Origin: Datisca glomerata
Lineage: Eukaryota > Streptophyta > Magnoliopsida > Cucurbitales > Datiscaceae
DNA length: 64,000 nt
NCBI GenBank assembly: GCA_003255025.1
Contig: QANY01006173.1
Location: 4,049-68,048, forward strand
Direction: 5' to 3'
Shown here: positions 1-10,052 of the stretch, piece after piece
Position numbering within the stretch: the stretch's first letter is position 1
Layout: every line of letters begins with the position of its first letter
Notes under the pieces: model-generated
Told to the model about the DNA's origin: nothing
Database searches by the model: none
What the model saw: only the letters and a program-made list of their open reading frames with translations
Program-made: the position numbers and the translations under genes

Positions 1-467
1 CCTCTTTGGTCATGATTGTGATGCCAAAGTGGCCCCTAAGAATAATCTAGCTAGTGAGGAAGAAACTGCTAGCAAAGATTCTTCTCCCCAAAATAATAGG
101 GAGCTTATGGTTTATGAGGAGCCAAAGGGTGAAATCTCTCCTCCCTTTCCTCTTAATACCATCCATGTGGAAGACCAAGACAATGAATGGACTCAGGTGG
201 TTAGCAAAAGGAAGGGTAAGGGTCTCATTGAGCCATGTGAGGATAAAAAAGAGCCTCAAGCCTCTTCTGACTCTACATTGAGTTCGGCTCCCCCAAAAGC
301 TTCCCCAATTGTCAATGTCATTATCGAACATGGTCCTTCTCCCAAGCGCTCTAAATAAGTTTTGAAGAGGTTGAAAAAGAAGCAAAAGGCGGAAGGCTCT
401 TTCTTATTGGCTGATCAAGTTACTCAGGCTCCCCCTGAGAATGGTGACTCTCTCCCCCTTTTTATGA
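1..467 (+). pseudogene. LINE-A ORF1, C-terminal part, broken
   Basis: ORF1 of plant LINEs is an RNA-binding protein that forms a ribonucleoprotein with the LINE RNA. The first codons are the end of the zinc knuckle (LFGHDCD), followed by the acidic, proline- and serine-rich tail shared by all LINE-A copies. A TAA at 356-358 replaces the TCA serine codon of the sibling copies. The frame then continues through a lysine-rich stretch (KRLKKK) to the ORF2 start at 464. The C run before that ATG is two bases shorter than in copy 4. As a result the ORF1 tail is in the same frame as ORF2 here, instead of overlapping it as ATGA. Confidence 0.88.
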
Positions 468-2369
468 TTAATTTAGCTTCTTGGAATATTAGAGGGCTTA
501 ATGGCCTTCTAAAGAAAGCTGAAGTTAGGAAACTTTGTAAAGACTTTAAATTATTTTTTTGTGTTTTAGTTGAGACTAAGATCAAATGTAATAATTTTGC
601 TGGACTTTCTAAATCTGTTTTTCCCAATTCGGCCACCTTTGCTAACAATTCTCCTACTAGCAATGGTAGATTTGATTTATCTTGGGATCCCAAGATTTTG
701 GATGTTCTTCTAATTGATGCTTTTGATAAAGCTATGTTTTGTAAGCTAACCATTCTTCACGAAAGTACAGAATTCTTTGTCCCTGTGGTGTATGCAGCCA
801 ATGATGCTATCTGCAGGAAGCCTTTGTGGGAAAATCTTGGCTCTCATAGGACTGTAAGTCGGGGGAAGCCTTGGCTAATTCTTGGTGACTTTACTGCTAT
901 TCTGAAGCCTATTGAGCATTGTGGTGGTGATTTCAAGTGGAATGATAGCTCAATTGATTTCGCTTCTTGTCTTGATCATTTGGAGGTTCTCGACCTCCCT
1001 TATAGTGGCTGTCAATTCACCTGGTGGAATGGTCAAGTTGGTGAGGGTAGCAAGATGCGCAAGCTCGATAGAGCTCTGGTTAATGGTGATTGGCTACGTT
1101 GTTTCCTGCTACTTCTTGCCATTTTTCACACCCCGGGTATCTCTGATCACTCTCCTATTATTATTCAGCTTAGGGATAACTCTACTAGACCTAAGCCTTC
1201 TTTTAAGTTCTTTGATTTTTGGATGGATTTTGAAGGCTCTGGGCTGCTCTTAAAGATGCTTGGGAGATTGATGTGTTTGGGACAGACATGTTTTGTCTCT
1301 ATAAGAAGCTTAAATCTGTTAAATTTACTCTTAAGAATTTTAATGCCACTTTTTGCTCAGATATTTCTAAAAGGGCTCTTATGGCTAGAGAAGCCCTCTC
1401 TAAAGTGCAAGCTGACCCTATTGCCTCTCCTAGTGTCGTCTCTCTTCAAGAGGAGGTGAAAATTAGATTTGCTGATTTCACTAAGCTCAGGAATGCAGAA
1501 GAAGATTTTCTGAGGCAAAAACGCAGAGTTGATTGGCTTGCCTTGGGTGATCAGAATTTCTCTTTCTTTTTTCAGAAACTAAAGAAGAATAGAGTCAGAT
1601 CCAGAATTAATCAGTTGGTTAATGAGGAAGGTGACCTTATTACTGATGACCAGGCTATCAAAGATCAAATTCTTTCTTATTATGGGAATCTTCTTGGGAC
1701 TTCTGACATTGATCAGGAGGTGGATTGGAGTGTTCTCTCTCAGATTCTTTCTAATAAGCTCTCTTAAGCTCACTTAGCTATCCTTAACCACCCCTATACA
1801 GAGGAAGACGTTCACACGACTATGTTTAGTTTGGGGAGTAGAAATGCCCCTGACTTCTCTACTGGTTTCTTCAAACGATGTTCGCATGTTGTGGGAAAAG
1901 ATGTTACTAAGGCTGTTTTGGAGTTTTTTTAGGTCCCAATCATTATTGAAACAGGTTAACTCTACTGCATTGCTCTTATCCCTAAGGTCCCCAATCCTTC
2001 TAAGGTTGGTGACTTTAGGCCTATCTCTTGTTGTAATGTTTTTTATAAATGCATTTCTTAAATGCTTGATGATAGACTTAAAAGTGTGATCCCTGATCTT
2101 TTAAGTAGCAACCAGACTGCTTTTGTGCCAGGGAGGAGAATTTCTAACAACATCCTCTTATCTCAAGAGCTGGTTAGAGGTTATCATAAGCCTTCTAATA
2201 GTCCCAGATGTGCTTTCAAGGTTGATATAAAAAAAACTTATGATAGCTTGAATTGGGAGAGCATCGGCAGAATCTTTGAATGCTTGGGGTTTCTTGATCA
2301 TTTATCTAACTGTGTGATGGAGTGTATCCCCTCTCCTTCTTTCTCTATTGTGGTCAATGGTGAGTTGAA
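464..2369 (+). pseudogene. LINE-A ORF2 (endonuclease + RT N-terminal part), broken
   Basis: ORF2 encodes the endonuclease and reverse transcriptase for target-primed insertion. It starts at the ATG before the motif INLASWNIRGLNG. Endonuclease landmarks are visible: ETK near 575, LGDF near 883 and SDHSPI near 1143. The RT region resumes with a conserved stretch around FVPGRR (about 2123). Lesions include compensating indels between about 1093 and 1125, a lost base near 1235, TAA at 1765-1767 where siblings have CAA, a deletion with frameshift near 1846 and a further frameshift near 1930. It cannot encode a working enzyme. Confidence 0.88.
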
Positions 2370-2941
2370 CAAGATCTTCTTCGGAAGAATAAATAAGCCA
2401 GCCCAATATTGAAAAATAGCATACAACACGGATTTAAGCAGTTGTAATCTTCCAGCATAAGAAAGGTAGTTAGACTCCCAAGACTTCACCCTAGGTGTGA
2501 TATGGTCTACTAGAGTGATACAATCTGTTTTTCTAAGCTTCGAGGTAATCAAAGGAACCCCCAAGTACCTCATAGGAAGCCCCCCAATGCTGAAATTGCA
2601 CAAGTCTAGAATTGCTTGAGAAGTGGATGGATGGACCCAAGACATGAAAATCTGACTTTTTTGTAGATTAGGTTGAAGACCAGACATAGCTTTAAACAAG
2701 TTTAAGCTCCCCATAAATAAGATGAACAGAAGTAATATCACCCTTACAGAAGATAAAGAGATCATCAGCAAAGCACAAGTTAACAATACCAAGCTTCTTA
2801 CACCTCCAATGATAGCCAAAGTCAGCTTTATGAGAAGCATATTTGAGAATACCAGATAGAACCTCCATAACCAACACAAACAGATTGGGAGAGATAGGAT
2901 CACCCTGTCTAAGCCCTTTAGCACCTGAGAAGTAGCCAGTC
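2370..2941 (-). mobile_element. LINE-A RT segment, inverted relative to copy 1
   Basis: On the minus strand this reads the LINE-A RT palm, including RQGDP-like and FADD signatures (FADDLFIFCKGD near 2750), through to FILPKKIL at the left end. Its first bases (minus strand, 2941 leftward) are ACTGGCTAC, which in intact copies directly follow the point where copy 1 stops at 2368. The two pieces therefore cover adjacent parts of one element without overlap, as expected for an inversion. The remaining 3' part of the element is missing. Confidence 0.85.
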
Positions 2942-3086
2942 TGTGAGAGAGTGAGTGAGAGAGAGAGAGTGAGCGTGTGTTAGTGGGAGTGAGAGAGAGT
3001 GAGTGAGTGTGTTCGTGTGAGAGGGAGTGAGTGAGTGTGTCCGTGAGAGAGAGAGAGTGAGTGAGAGAGAGAGTGTGTGTGCGTGT
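2942..3086. repeat. GA/GT-rich simple repeat
   Basis: About 145 bp of irregular GAGAGAGTGAGTGAGTGT-type repeats lie between the inverted LINE-A piece and a gypsy protease scrap. It contains no gene. It probably marks a rearrangement junction. Confidence 0.85.
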
Positions 3087-3225
3087 CAGCCCTAACCAAA
3101 GAAGATGAGAAGGTACAACGAAAAAATATTTTTCATACTAGATGCCTTGTTAATGATAAAGTGTGTAGTATGATTATTGATGGGGAAAGTTGTACTAATG
3201 CGGCTAGCATTTACATGGTGGAAGC
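3087..3225 (+). pseudogene. Ty3/gypsy aspartic protease fragment
   Basis: One open frame from about 3090 to 3225 encodes a piece of a gypsy pol protease. It contains CLVNDKVCSMIIDGES, with the catalytic-type D of the IIDG motif, followed by CTNAAS. The same segment occurs on the minus strand in gypsy-1 copy 2 (near 55350-55480). The fragment has no LTR and no flanking gag or RT. It is abutted directly by LINE-A at 3226, so it is rearrangement debris and not an insertion. Confidence 0.8.
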
Positions 3226-4395
3226 TCCCCAATGCTGAAATTGCACAACTCCAGAATTGCTTGAGAAGTGGATGGACGGACCCCAGACAGGAAAATCTGA
3301 CTTTTTTGTAGATTAGGTTGAAGACCAGACATAGCCTCAAACATGTTTAAGCTCTCCATAAAAAGTTGAACAGAAGTAATATCACTTTTAGAGAAGATAA
3401 AGAGATCATCAGCAAAGCACAAGTTAACAATATCAAGCTCCTTACACCTCCAGTGATAGCCAAAGTCAGCTTTATGAGAAGCATGCTTGAGAATACAAGA
3501 TAGAACCTCCATAACCAACACAAACAGATAAGGAGAGATAGGATCACCCTGTCTAAGCCCTTTAGCACCTGAGAAGTAGACAATCAACTCACCATTGACC
3601 ACAATAGAGAAAGAAGGAGAGGAGATACACTCCATCACACAGTTAGAGAAATGATCAGGAAACCCCAAGCAGTTAAAGATTTTCCCAATACTCTCCCAAT
3701 TCAAGCTATCATAAGCTTTTTTGATATCAACCTTGAAAGCACATCTGGGACTATTAGAGGGCCTATGGTAACCACTAACCAGCTCTTGAGATAAGAGGAT
3801 GTTGTCAGCAATTCTCCTCCCTGGCACAAAAGTAGTCTGGTTGCTACTAATAAGATCAGTGAGCACTCTCTTAAGTCTATCAACTAGCATTTTAGAAATG
3901 CATTTATAAACAACATTACAACAAGAGATAGGCCCTAAAGTCACCAACCTTAGAAGGATTGGGGACCTTAGGGATAAGAACAATGGCACTAGAGTTAACA
4001 TGTTTCTATAATGATTGGGAGCTAAAAAAACTCCAAAATAGCCTTAGTAACATCTTTGCCCACAATATGCCAACATCATTTGAAGAAACCAACAGAGAAG
4101 CCATCTGGACCAGGGGCTTTTTTACTCCCCAAACTAAACACAGTTGTGTGAATGTCTTCCTCTGTATAGGGGTGGTTGAGGATAGCTAAGTGATCTTGAG
4201 AGAGCTTATTAGGGAGAATCTGAGAGAGAACACTCCAATCCACCTCCTGATCAATGTGAGATGTCCCAAGAAGATTCCCATAATAAAAAAGAATTTGATC
4301 TTTGATAGCCTGGTCATCTGTAATAAGGTCACCCTCCTCATTAACCAATTGATTAATTCTGGATCTGACTCTATTCTTCTTTAGTTTCTGAAAAA
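3226..4395 (-). pseudogene. LINE-A ORF2, reverse transcriptase part of copy 2
   Basis: The minus strand carries the RT fingers and palm: LGSKKAPGPDGF near 4100, FVPGRRIADN near 3820, GLRQGDPISPY near 3560 and the catalytic FADDLFIF near 3410. An open frame of about 265 codons spans 4001-3204. A frameshift near 4001 (an extra base within the RPIS region) and another near 4076 separate it from the upstream frame. It ends abruptly at ELPPCKC-like codons at the gypsy scrap junction. The palm motif itself is intact. Confidence 0.88.
4383..4395. repeat. TSD of LINE-A copy 3 (left; partner at 8940-8952)
   Basis: AGTTTCTGAAAAA at 4383-4395 is repeated at 8940-8952, directly after the poly-A of copy 3. 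Removing copy 3 and one TSD restores a continuous LINE-A copy 2. Confidence 0.85.
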
Positions 4396-4443
4396 GAGGT
4401 GTTCAGGAGATTAGAAGTCAAGAGTACAGGGATAATGCTGTTT
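4396..4443 (+). other. 5' extension of LINE-A copy 3 (non-LINE-A filler)
   Basis: These 48 bp sit between the left TSD and the first base shared with copy 4 (AGTGAGAG at 4444). They are not in the LINE-A 5' UTR. Bases 4413-4429 (AGAAGTCAAGAGTACAG) match 17/17 to LINE-B ORF2 at 15478-15494. Template jumping, 5' transduction or repair filler could each produce this. Confidence 0.65.
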
Positions 4444-4528
4444 AGTGAGAGAAACTCTCCCCTCTCTCTAGAATTCTGGTTTTTGTTTTAGCCTCTCCCT
4501 CCCTTAAGGGAGGCCACGACCTCTAACA
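4444..4528 (+). promoter_or_regulatory. LINE-A 5' UTR with hairpin before ORF1
   Basis: This is an 85-bp leader of the same length as in copy 4 (25166-25250). It begins AGTGAGAGAAACTCTCCC. About 15 bases before the ORF1 ATG is an inverted repeat, CCTCCCTTAAGGGAGG (about 4498-4513), able to form a stem in the RNA. LINE-B has a different but similarly placed stem. I see no TATA box. Plant L1 promoters are usually internal or 5'-UTR based, but no promoter can be proven from sequence alone. Confidence 0.55.
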
Positions 4529-6863
4529 ATGGTTAATGATGAGTACATTAAGCACGCTGCAGATGTTGGTAAGCAAGTTTCAGGTGGTGTTAAGAAAGAT
4601 TCAGCTAGTGGGCAAGCTAAGCTTGGAGTGTCTTTCAATGGCCATGCTGTTTTGAATGATATGGTGACTAAGGGAGCTAGGGAAGCTAAAACCCATGATA
4701 TTGGTTTGAATGCTCTTATGCAAGGTTCTCATACGAAGAAATTTGGACCAGAGAGTGGTTTTGTTGAGCTTGGGAAGTTAGAAGCTCAGTCCAAGGAAGC
4801 TTCGAGTTTATTAGTTGTAAAAGAGATTATTTCTGATCATTCAAAGCTTAGAGATAATTTTATTTCTTCTGATCAAAATCGGAGCAATTTACTTGAGCTG
4901 ACTCTTTCAGACCAACTTCGTTCAAGTCTAAAGAGAAGTAGCATAAGAGGAGGAGCTAGAGGTGGTGCTCGGAGATCAACCAGCTTGCCTAGAGCTCCAA
5001 AGGTTGAAGATGATACTCATTACCTCTCTGTCAAAGGTAATGATGAGTGTCCTTTGATAGAAGACAAATCAAGCTTGTCTCAAATCATCTTGCTTGGAGA
5101 AGAGGAAAAGCAGCTGCCAAACATATCAAAAGGGAGAGGTGACAGCTCCTTTTTGGCAAGTGGGTGTGATGTGGTCAGCTTGGGGAAGAGTGAGGCTCCA
5201 GCTCCCAAGCTTCAACTTGGTCAAAAATATACGACTATCCTTTCAAATAAAGGAAAGGACACTCAAAAAGGTAATTCTTTATTTGATAAGGCTCCTCTCT
5301 CCCATCATGACGTGGATAGCCCCTTAGAGCGACAGGTGGCAGTTTCTTTGTCTAAGGGGAAAGAGAAAGTAGGTGGTGTTTTGATTGAAGGGAAAGAGAA
5401 AGAAGATATTTCTCTTTTCTATGACAATGATGTGAATGTAGGTGGAGTTCCAAAGCTGGTGGCAGATCCTCTCTCCTCCCTTAGCTCAACCTCAGCATTG
5501 ATTGTGAGTGACAAGGTTGATTTCACTTCTACCAAAGATGTCAAGGGCTGCCATGGTCGTGGGTTTGAGCTTGGAGAAATCTCTCTCTCTCCTAAACCAG
5601 ATTCTAATGGAAAACAGAAGGTGAGCTCTTCTCCTCCTTCCCCAACTCCTTCTTCTAAAAAGCTGCATGAGAATAGAGTTTATAAAGACCTTTTAGCTAA
5701 TAAGAGTGTTGCTCATGAGAAACCGGCTGGTTCATGGGCTGAAAAGGTTAAAGGTAACCCGAAAAAGAAGCTAAGCTTAGGTTATGTGAGCTCTTCCTTT
5801 ACGGAAAATGGTAATGTCACAGTTAAGCTTCCTAATTATATTACTAAAGAGAATTTTTCTAGGTGGGAAGGCTGCCTTGTTGGCTACTTTGTTGGAAGGG
5901 CAGCTCCATTACACTTAGTTAAGAAAATTGCTTTGCATCTTTGGGCTAAAAGAGGAATTCAGGAGGTCTCGGCTGCCAGAGGCCTTTTCTATTTCAAATT
6001 TGGCTCTGTGGAGGATAGAAACTCAGTCTTAGAAGATGGACCTTGGCACCTCTTAGGTAGGCCTGTTGTGCTTCAAGAGTGACAGCCAAATGTTAAATTT
6101 TCAAAAGAGAAACTTTCAACCCTTCCAATTTGGGTTAAATTGTGGAATGTTCCAATTGAATTATGGACTGAAGAAGCTCTAAGTCACATTGCTAGTGCTG
6201 TGGGCATCCCTTCTCTCTCTGACAATGCTACTGCCTCTGGTTATAGACATGATTATGCTAGAGTTTGTGTGAAATTTCAGCCTCCTCGGATTTGATTAAG
6301 TTTTTCCCCATTGACCTTGGCCTTGACGGATGGGATCCAGTGGTGGTGGAGGTGGAGTATGAGTGTCTACCTAAGAGATGTGCTAAATGTTGCCTCTTTG
6401 GTCATGATTGTGATGGCAAAGTGGCCCCTAAGAATAATCTAGCTTGTGAGGAAGAAACCGCTAGCAAAGATTCTTCTCCCCAAGATAATAGGGAGCTTAT
6501 GGTTTATGAGGAGCCAAAGGGTGAAATCTCTCCTCCCTTTCCTCTTAATACCATCCATGTGGAAGACCAAGACAATGAATGGACTCAGGTGGTTAGCAAA
6601 AGGAAGGGTAAGGGTCTCATTGAGCTTTGTGAGGATAAAAATGAGCCTCAACCCTCTTCTGACTCTACATTGAGTTTGGCTCCCCCCAAAGCTTCCTCAA
6701 TTGTCAATATCACTATCCAACCTGGTCCTTCTCCCAAGCTCTCTAAATCAGCTTTGAAGAGGTTGAAAAAGAAGTGAAAGCCTGAAGGCTCTTTCTTATT
6801 GGCTGATCAAGTTACTCAGGCTCCCCCTGAGAATGGTGACTCTCTCTCTCCCCCTTTTTATGA
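4529..6863 (+). pseudogene. LINE-A ORF1 of copy 3, broken
   Basis: It starts at the ATG for MVNDEYIKHA, as in the open ORF1 of copy 4. It has a long low-complexity N-terminal half with an RG-rich basic patch (RGGARGGARRS, near 4950), then the DUF4283-like RNA-binding domain (from about NGNVTVKLPNYITKENF near 5805). A TGA at 6080-6082 replaces TGG. One A is lost from a run near 6273. The zinc knuckle (CAKCCLFGHDC near 6385) follows in the shifted frame. A second TGA at 6775-6777 ends the lysine-rich tail early. Confidence 0.9.
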
Positions 6864-8761
6864 TTAATTTAGCTTCTTGGAACATAAGAGGGCTAAATGG
6901 CCATCTAAAGCAAGCTGAAGTTAGGAAACTTTGTAAAGACTTTAAATTATCTTTTTGTGCTTCAGTTGAGACTAAGATCAAGTGTAATAATTTTGCTGGA
7001 CTTTCTAGATCTGTCTTTCCCAATTGGGCTACCTTTGCAAACCATTCTCCTACTAGCAAAGGTAGAATTGTTTTAGCTTGGGATCCCAAGATTTTGGATG
7101 TTCTTCTAATTGATGCCTTTGATCAAGCTATGTTTTGTAAGCTAACCATTCTCTATGAAAAGATAGATTTCTTTGTCTCTGTGGTGTATGCAGCCAATGA
7201 TGCTATCTAGAGGAAGCCTTTGTGGGAAAAGCTTGGCTCTCATAAGACATTAAGTCAATGGAAGCCTTGGCTAATTCTTGGTGACTTTAATGCTATTTTG
7301 AAGCCTATTGAGCATTGTGGTGGTGATTTCAATTTAATGATAGCTCAATTGACTCAGCATTGGGGAGCTTCCTTTGAGATACTTGGGGGTTCCTTTGATT
7401 TCCTCAAAGCTTAGAAAAGAAGATTGTATCACCCTAGTAGACCATATCACAGCTAGGGTGAAGTCTTGGGAGTCTAACTACCTTTCTTATGCTGGAAGAT
7501 TACAGTTGATTAAATCCGTGCTCTATGCTATTTTTCAATACTGGGCTGGCTTATTTATTCTTCCCAAGAAGATCTTAGCTATGATTCAGGTGGTTATTAG
7601 GAATTACTTGTGGAACGCATCAGCTGTAAAGCATTCTGGTGGTAAAGTGGCTTGGAGTAACTTGTGCCTTGATAAGTCCCAAGGAGGTTTGGACCTTAGA
7701 GATCTCTCTCTAGCTAATGAAGTGGCTGTGGCTAAGCATTTCTGGTTCCTGGTCTCTTTGGATAAAGCTCCCTTTGGAAGGATTGGTGCAAGTTTTTTTT
7801 GATCAAGAAGAGCTCTATCTTCTTGGTTAAGCTTGCCACTAACCCTTCTTGGAGTTGGAGAAAAATTCTGAAAATCAGAGACAAGTTTGCTGGGTATTGC
7901 AAAGCTCTTGTGGGAAATGGTGAGCAGATCTCTCTTCTATTGGACCCTTGGCACCCTTTGGGGGCTCTTTCTCAAAGGTTTGGTCCTAGGATTCATTTGG
8001 GTACTGGTTGGGATTGGACTACCAAGGTCAGCTCAGTGATCCAGAATGCAGCTTGGAACTGGCCTATTTCTAACTCCCATGAGCTTATCACAATTAGAGA
8101 GGTCCATCTTCCCCCTCCTAAAGAGTCCTCTTTGGACTCTTGGATTTGGACTCTTTCTCCCTCTGGTCTTTTCTCTGTGGGGCACACTTATAGGAAACTG
8201 GCTCCAGCTGGTGGAAAAGTGAGATGGGCTCCTCTTATTTGGTTTAAGAAGCATATTCCCAGATATAGCTTTATTATTTGGCTTGCTGTTCTTAATAGGC
8301 TTGCAACTGCGGGTAGATTGGTTGCTTGGACCTCCTCTCCTGGGTCTTCCAATGTTAGTAGTTGTGTACTTTGCTTGCATCCTTCAGAATCTTCTGAACA
8401 CCTGTTTGTTTCTTGCCCTTATTCTAGCTTTGTTTGGCAGAATTTGGTTGGTTTGTGTGGCTTGGTGTCTTCTCCTAGGAACTGGAATCAACTTATCTCC
8501 TAGCTCCTTGTGAAAGTTAAGAAAGGCTACTTCTTGGGCCTTATGTTGAAGCTTATGTTCAGCTCGTTTGTCTACCATATCAGGAGAGAGAGAAATAATC
8601 GAGTCTTTGAGGGCAAAATGAGGGACAAGAAAGTGGTCTTGGCTTGCATTAGAAATGCCATTAAAGGTTGATTTTTGAGTCTTAAAGGATTTTCTGTGAC
8701 TGACGATAACAAAACCATTCAGCTTGTCTGGGATTTGAATGCCTCTATTTTTGACAATTAA
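6860..8761 (+). pseudogene. LINE-A ORF2 of copy 3, internally deleted
   Basis: It begins with INLASWNIRGLNGH and keeps the endonuclease N-terminal half (VETK near 6965, ILGDFNAI near 7277). A nonsense codon lies near 7208. At about 7353 the sequence jumps to the RT C-terminal end (MRYLGVPL), so the catalytic FADD is absent. It continues through the thumb region, a frameshift near 7799 and the zf-RVT zinc-binding region (CVLCLHPSESSEHLFVSC, near 8369). A TAG lies near 8502 and the canonical stop TAA at 8759-8761. Confidence 0.88.
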
Positions 8762-8939
8762 GCTTGGTTCTTCTATTTCTTTACGCTGTTATCTCTTGTA
8801 ATCTTCTGTTAGTGTTTGGGTGCCTCCAGCTTGTGTGTTGGCTGGTTCCTTTTTTTGTTTCTTTTGCCTGGGGTATGCCCCTTGTATATTTGTATGTTTC
8901 TTCTTCGGTTTATACAATTTTTTAATTTACCGAAAAAAA
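8762..8939 (+). promoter_or_regulatory. LINE-A 3' UTR with terminal hairpin and poly-A
   Basis: This 3' UTR is shared by copies 3, 4, 6 and 7. It contains GGGGTATGCCCC at 8870-8881, able to form a 4-bp G/C stem with a TATG loop, about 50 bp before the poly-A. It ends TTTACCG followed by A's. The same hairpin occurs at a similar distance from the end in LINE-B and LINE-C. Known stringent-type L1s use a 3' stem-loop for RT recognition; that role is inferred here. Confidence 0.65.
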
Positions 8940-8940
8940 A

Positions 8941-10052
8941 GTTTCTGAAAAAAGAAAGAGGAATTTTGATCACCCAAGGCAAGCCAATCAACTCTGCTTT
9001 TTTCCTCAGAAAATCTTCTTCTACATTCCTGAGTTTAGTGAATTCAGCAAATCTAATTTTCTCCTCCTCTTGAAGAGAGACAACACTAGGAGTGGCAATA
9101 AGGTCAGCTTCCACTTTAGAGAGGGCTTCTCTAGCCATAAGAGCCATTTTAGAAATATCTTAGCAAAAAGAGGCATTAAATTTCTTAAGAGCAAATTTAA
9201 CAGATTTAAGCTTCTTATAGAGACAAAACATGGCTGTCCGAAACACCTCAATCTCCCAAGCATCTTTAAGAGCAGCCCAGAAGCCTTTAAAATCCATCCC
9301 AAATCAAAGAACTTAAAAGAAGGATTATGTCTAGCTGAGTTAGCCCTAAGCTAAATAATAATAGGAGAGTGATCAGAGATACCAGGGTGTGAAAGTGGCA
9401 AGAAGTAGCGGGAAACAACGTGCCCAATCACCATTAATCAGGCTCTATCGAGCTTGCGCATCTTGCTACCCTCACCAACTTGACCATTCCACCAGGTGAA
9501 TTGACAGCCACTATAAGGGTGGTCGAGAACCTCCAAATGATGAAGACAAGAAGCAAAATCAATTGAGGTATCATTCCACTTGAAATCACCACCACAATGC
9601 TCAATAGGCTTCAAAATAGCATTAAAGTCACCAAGAATTAGCCAAGGTTTCCCCTGACTTAAAGTCTTATGGGAGCCTAGCTTTTCCCATAAAGGCTTCC
9701 TGGAGATAGCATCATTGGCTGCATACACCACAGAGACAAAGAAATCTGTCCTTTCGTGAAGAATGGTTAACTTACAAAACCTAGCTTGATCAAAAGCATC
9801 AATTAGAAGAACATCCTAAATCTTGGGATCCCAAGCTAAAACAATTCTACTTTTGCTAGTAGGAGAATGGTTAGCAAAGGTGGCCCAATTGAGAAAAATA
9901 GATCTAGGAAGTCCAGCAAAATTATTACATTTGATCTTAGTCTCAACTAAAGCACAAAAAGATAATTTAAAGTCTTTACAAAGTTTCCTAACTCCAGCAT
10001 GCTTTAGAAGGCCATTAAGCCCTCTTATATTCCAAGAAGCTAAATTAATCAT
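8941..10052 (-). pseudogene. LINE-A ORF2, endonuclease part of copy 2
   Basis: The minus-strand ORF2 start is at 10052 (MINLASWNIRGLNGLL). Endonuclease motifs VETK, ILGDFNAI and KLDRA are readable. A stop is present near 9816 (the codon before DVLLIDAF) and frames shift near 9440 and 9300. The piece ends at 8941 where copy 3 is inserted and continues at 4395. Confidence 0.86.

Larger units (their letters stand above)
1..2369 (+). mobile_element. LINE-A copy 1, left part (cut by window edge)
   Basis: This is a plant L1-type non-LTR retrotransposon. It enters the window inside ORF1 at the zinc knuckle and runs through the ORF2 endonuclease into the reverse transcriptase. Homology to the other LINE-A copies breaks at about 2368, after the codons for the sequence VVNGEL. 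The next part of the element follows at 2370-2941 in the opposite orientation. Neither end of the element is preserved here, so no TSD can be read. The copy is dead: it has nonsense changes and frameshifts in both ORFs and a short deletion near 1846. Confidence 0.93.
4396..8939 (+). mobile_element. LINE-A copy 3, both ends kept, internally deleted
   Basis: The insertion spans from the left TSD to the poly-A run at 8932-8939. It has the LINE-A 5' UTR (from 4444), a broken ORF1, the ORF2 endonuclease N-terminal half, a deletion of roughly 1.8 kb at about 7353, then the RT C-terminus, zf-RVT region and 3' UTR. The deletion joins codon region ~160 to ~755 of ORF2, with CAATT present on both sides in intact copies. 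A 48-bp non-LINE segment (4396-4443) lies between the TSD and the LINE 5' end. Confidence 0.92.

Noticed and set aside
2298..2924. A 208-codon minus-strand frame
   Set aside because: It is mostly an alternate frame of the inverted LINE-A RT segment; it crosses the inversion junction by chance, and the true RT frame is the one with FADD.
2362..2941. Twin-priming origin of the inverted LINE-A piece
   Set aside because: Twin priming leaves the 3' end in normal orientation with the 5' part inverted; here the 5' part is normal, the inner part is inverted and the 3' end is absent.
2942..3086. GAGA-type promoter element
   Set aside because: The GA/GT run has no gene downstream and sits at a rearrangement junction.
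7340..7370. Splicing as the cause of the internal deletion in LINE-A copy 3
   Set aside because: The downstream edge resembles an AG acceptor, but intact copies have no GT at the upstream edge; a CAATT microhomology explains it better.
7993..8380. Possible host genes inside the LINE blocks
   Set aside because: Every long frame there aligns by eye with LINE-A ORF2 or its antisense strand.
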